From Apostichopus parvimensis (taxonomy: Eukaryota; Echinodermata; Holothuroidea; Aspidochirotida; Stichopodidae): a stretch of DNA of 33,064 bases. The stretch lies in NCBI GenBank assembly GCA_000934455.1, contig KN886711.1, forward strand, positions 19,307 to 52,370. The letters run 5' to 3'. Shown one piece after another: positions 32,013-33,064 of the stretch. Each line of letters opens with the position of its first letter. Within the stretch, counting starts at the first letter, position 1. The translations under genes and the position numbers were made by a program. Below the pieces are notes generated by a model. The model did not search any database, had not been told where the DNA came from, and worked only from the letters and a program-made list of their open reading frames with translations.

Positions 32013-33064
32013 AGTTAACTTTTATTCAGAACGTGGCACGCGGTTTGGGGCGAGTCTTCAATGCCTTTAATACTAATAGCATCAACCTCTAGACTTATAT
32101 ATGATTTGCATTGCAACGAAACCAATTAATTTGTTTGAGCCACAAAAAACACGTCTGGGAGATGCGATACCATCCTACACGGTTGATACTACATGAAACA
32201 CACCATAACTATGTGACAATGCCAATATTGGCCTAAAATGTAAAATGTGTGTATAGCTTAGTACCTAGCTCAGGCTCCTACTTGCGCTCTTCTAAATTAA
32301 TGAATTAGGACTATACTACGACAATGTGTACTTTATAAGGCTAACGAATTGTGTTGTTATATACAAGAAAGGACAGTAGGCTCACCTAATTACGGTGGAA
32401 GTTACTGCTGATCATTTCCATTGCGAAATCTTCAACCATACTAAAATACTACTTCCATCATCGAACGTGTTACCGCTTTGCGATATAATGAACGTAACCA
32501 GAATGCGAAACGCATTAAGGTTTCGATGGCTTCATTGCACTTGACTGCTGCTTGTAAACCAGAAATAGCTGTTACAATATATGGCATGGGAAACACAGGT
32601 CAGTCTATACTGACATGTGCGTGGCAATACACACCTCCATAAAAAACAATAGGGTCTTGTACTCAATGTGCAGAAGACCTCAAAAGCGAAAAATCAGAAA
32701 ACGAAGACTTTCTCAAATGTGTTTCTACGGCACACTACATACATTCACAACGCCTTTGGTTGATTTACTTCCATGTTTTCCTTTTTTCGGTTCTTCCTTT
32801 TCAGTAGAGATTGGCATAATAGGGCAATCTCCAAAAATAAGAACCGGAAAACGAAGACTTTTTCAAATATCTTACTTTGGTTTTCCGATAGCGTTAGCAT
32901 TCACTTATCGTCTTTGGATATGTAATCAAACTGCGCGACATCCAAATACAATCTCGTTTTTCAGAATATCACTCCGAGGAGAGTTCTGTTAAATATTATA
33001 GATAAAACATGTATTTTCATCTCTTCCAGCCTTTTCTATTTTTCAGGTTAGTGTAGTATCATAT
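32013..33064. repeat. Segmental duplicate B (partner at 14847-16550)
   Basis: Two blocks match the first copy in the same orientation: 32013-32617 with 14847-15465, and 32768-33064 with 16256-16553. In between, this copy has about 150 bp, including a diverged arm fragment (GAAAACGAAGACTTTCTCAA near 32698), instead of the 182-bp tandem repeats. The copy runs off the window end. The ORF at 32615-32992 is on the shared repeat and not a gene. Confidence 0.88.

Noticed and set aside
32615..32992. 125-residue ORF on +
   Set aside because: It lies across the duplicated fold-back arm, is not conserved in the paralogue at 16256 and has no protein features.

Overview
The window is eukaryotic genomic DNA from an animal. 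It has short exons with GT/AG introns, many transposon remnants and minisatellites, and one 175-base assembly gap. The SYVN1 protein ending, the THAP and P2RX7-like transposon genes and the LINE 3' end fit a marine invertebrate deuterostome, perhaps an echinoderm. That placement is inference only.

Region 1 (1-7120, + strand) is the 3' half of SYVN1/HRD1, the ER-associated degradation E3 ubiquitin ligase. Six exons run from the RING-H2 finger to the stop codon at 5618-5620 (365 codons, all junctions in phase). A long 3' UTR with several AATAAA signals follows. The introns carry three minisatellites (about 70, 42 and 61 bp units) and an AT-rich run.

Region 2 (7121-25300) shows no intact protein gene. 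It is a patchwork of repeats. There is a 1,002-bp hAT-like element with a perfect 8-bp target-site duplication (8231-9232). A second hAT-like element of 611 bp has a 7/8 duplication (14110-14720). Four copies of a shared 'GCGGAGCGCCACCAT' module are present. A 182-bp tandem repeat lies at 15591-16225, and a fold-back element with about 145-bp arms at 16256-17332. A small RNA-like unit whose first ~44 bases are nearly identical to U2 snRNA, followed by unrelated hairpins, lies at 18161-18300. A 20-bp minisatellite of about 20 copies (20511-20922) adjoins a 0.5-kb duplication, whose second copy was later hit by a LINE 3' end.

Region 3 (25300-30200, - strand) is the most interesting. An exon encoding an A20-type zinc finger followed by tandem protein repeats is split by a 2,947-bp DNA transposon with TTAA target duplications and matching terminal inverted repeats (26856-29802), features of the Kolobok superfamily. 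Taking out the transposon and one TTAA puts the two exon halves back in frame. The transposon carries two convergent decayed genes: a THAP zinc-finger ORF on the + strand and a two-exon P2RX7-like ('ballast' domain) gene on the - strand. Downstream of the split exon, its last part and its intron are duplicated in tandem (about 729 bp).

Region 4 (30200-33064) starts with a decayed Ty3/gypsy-type retrotransposon on the - strand (integrase, polypurine tract, 182-bp LTR) next to the A20 exon. It ends with a paralogous copy of the 14.8-16.5 kb segment. That paralogue lacks the 182-bp tandem repeats and a small palindromic insert.
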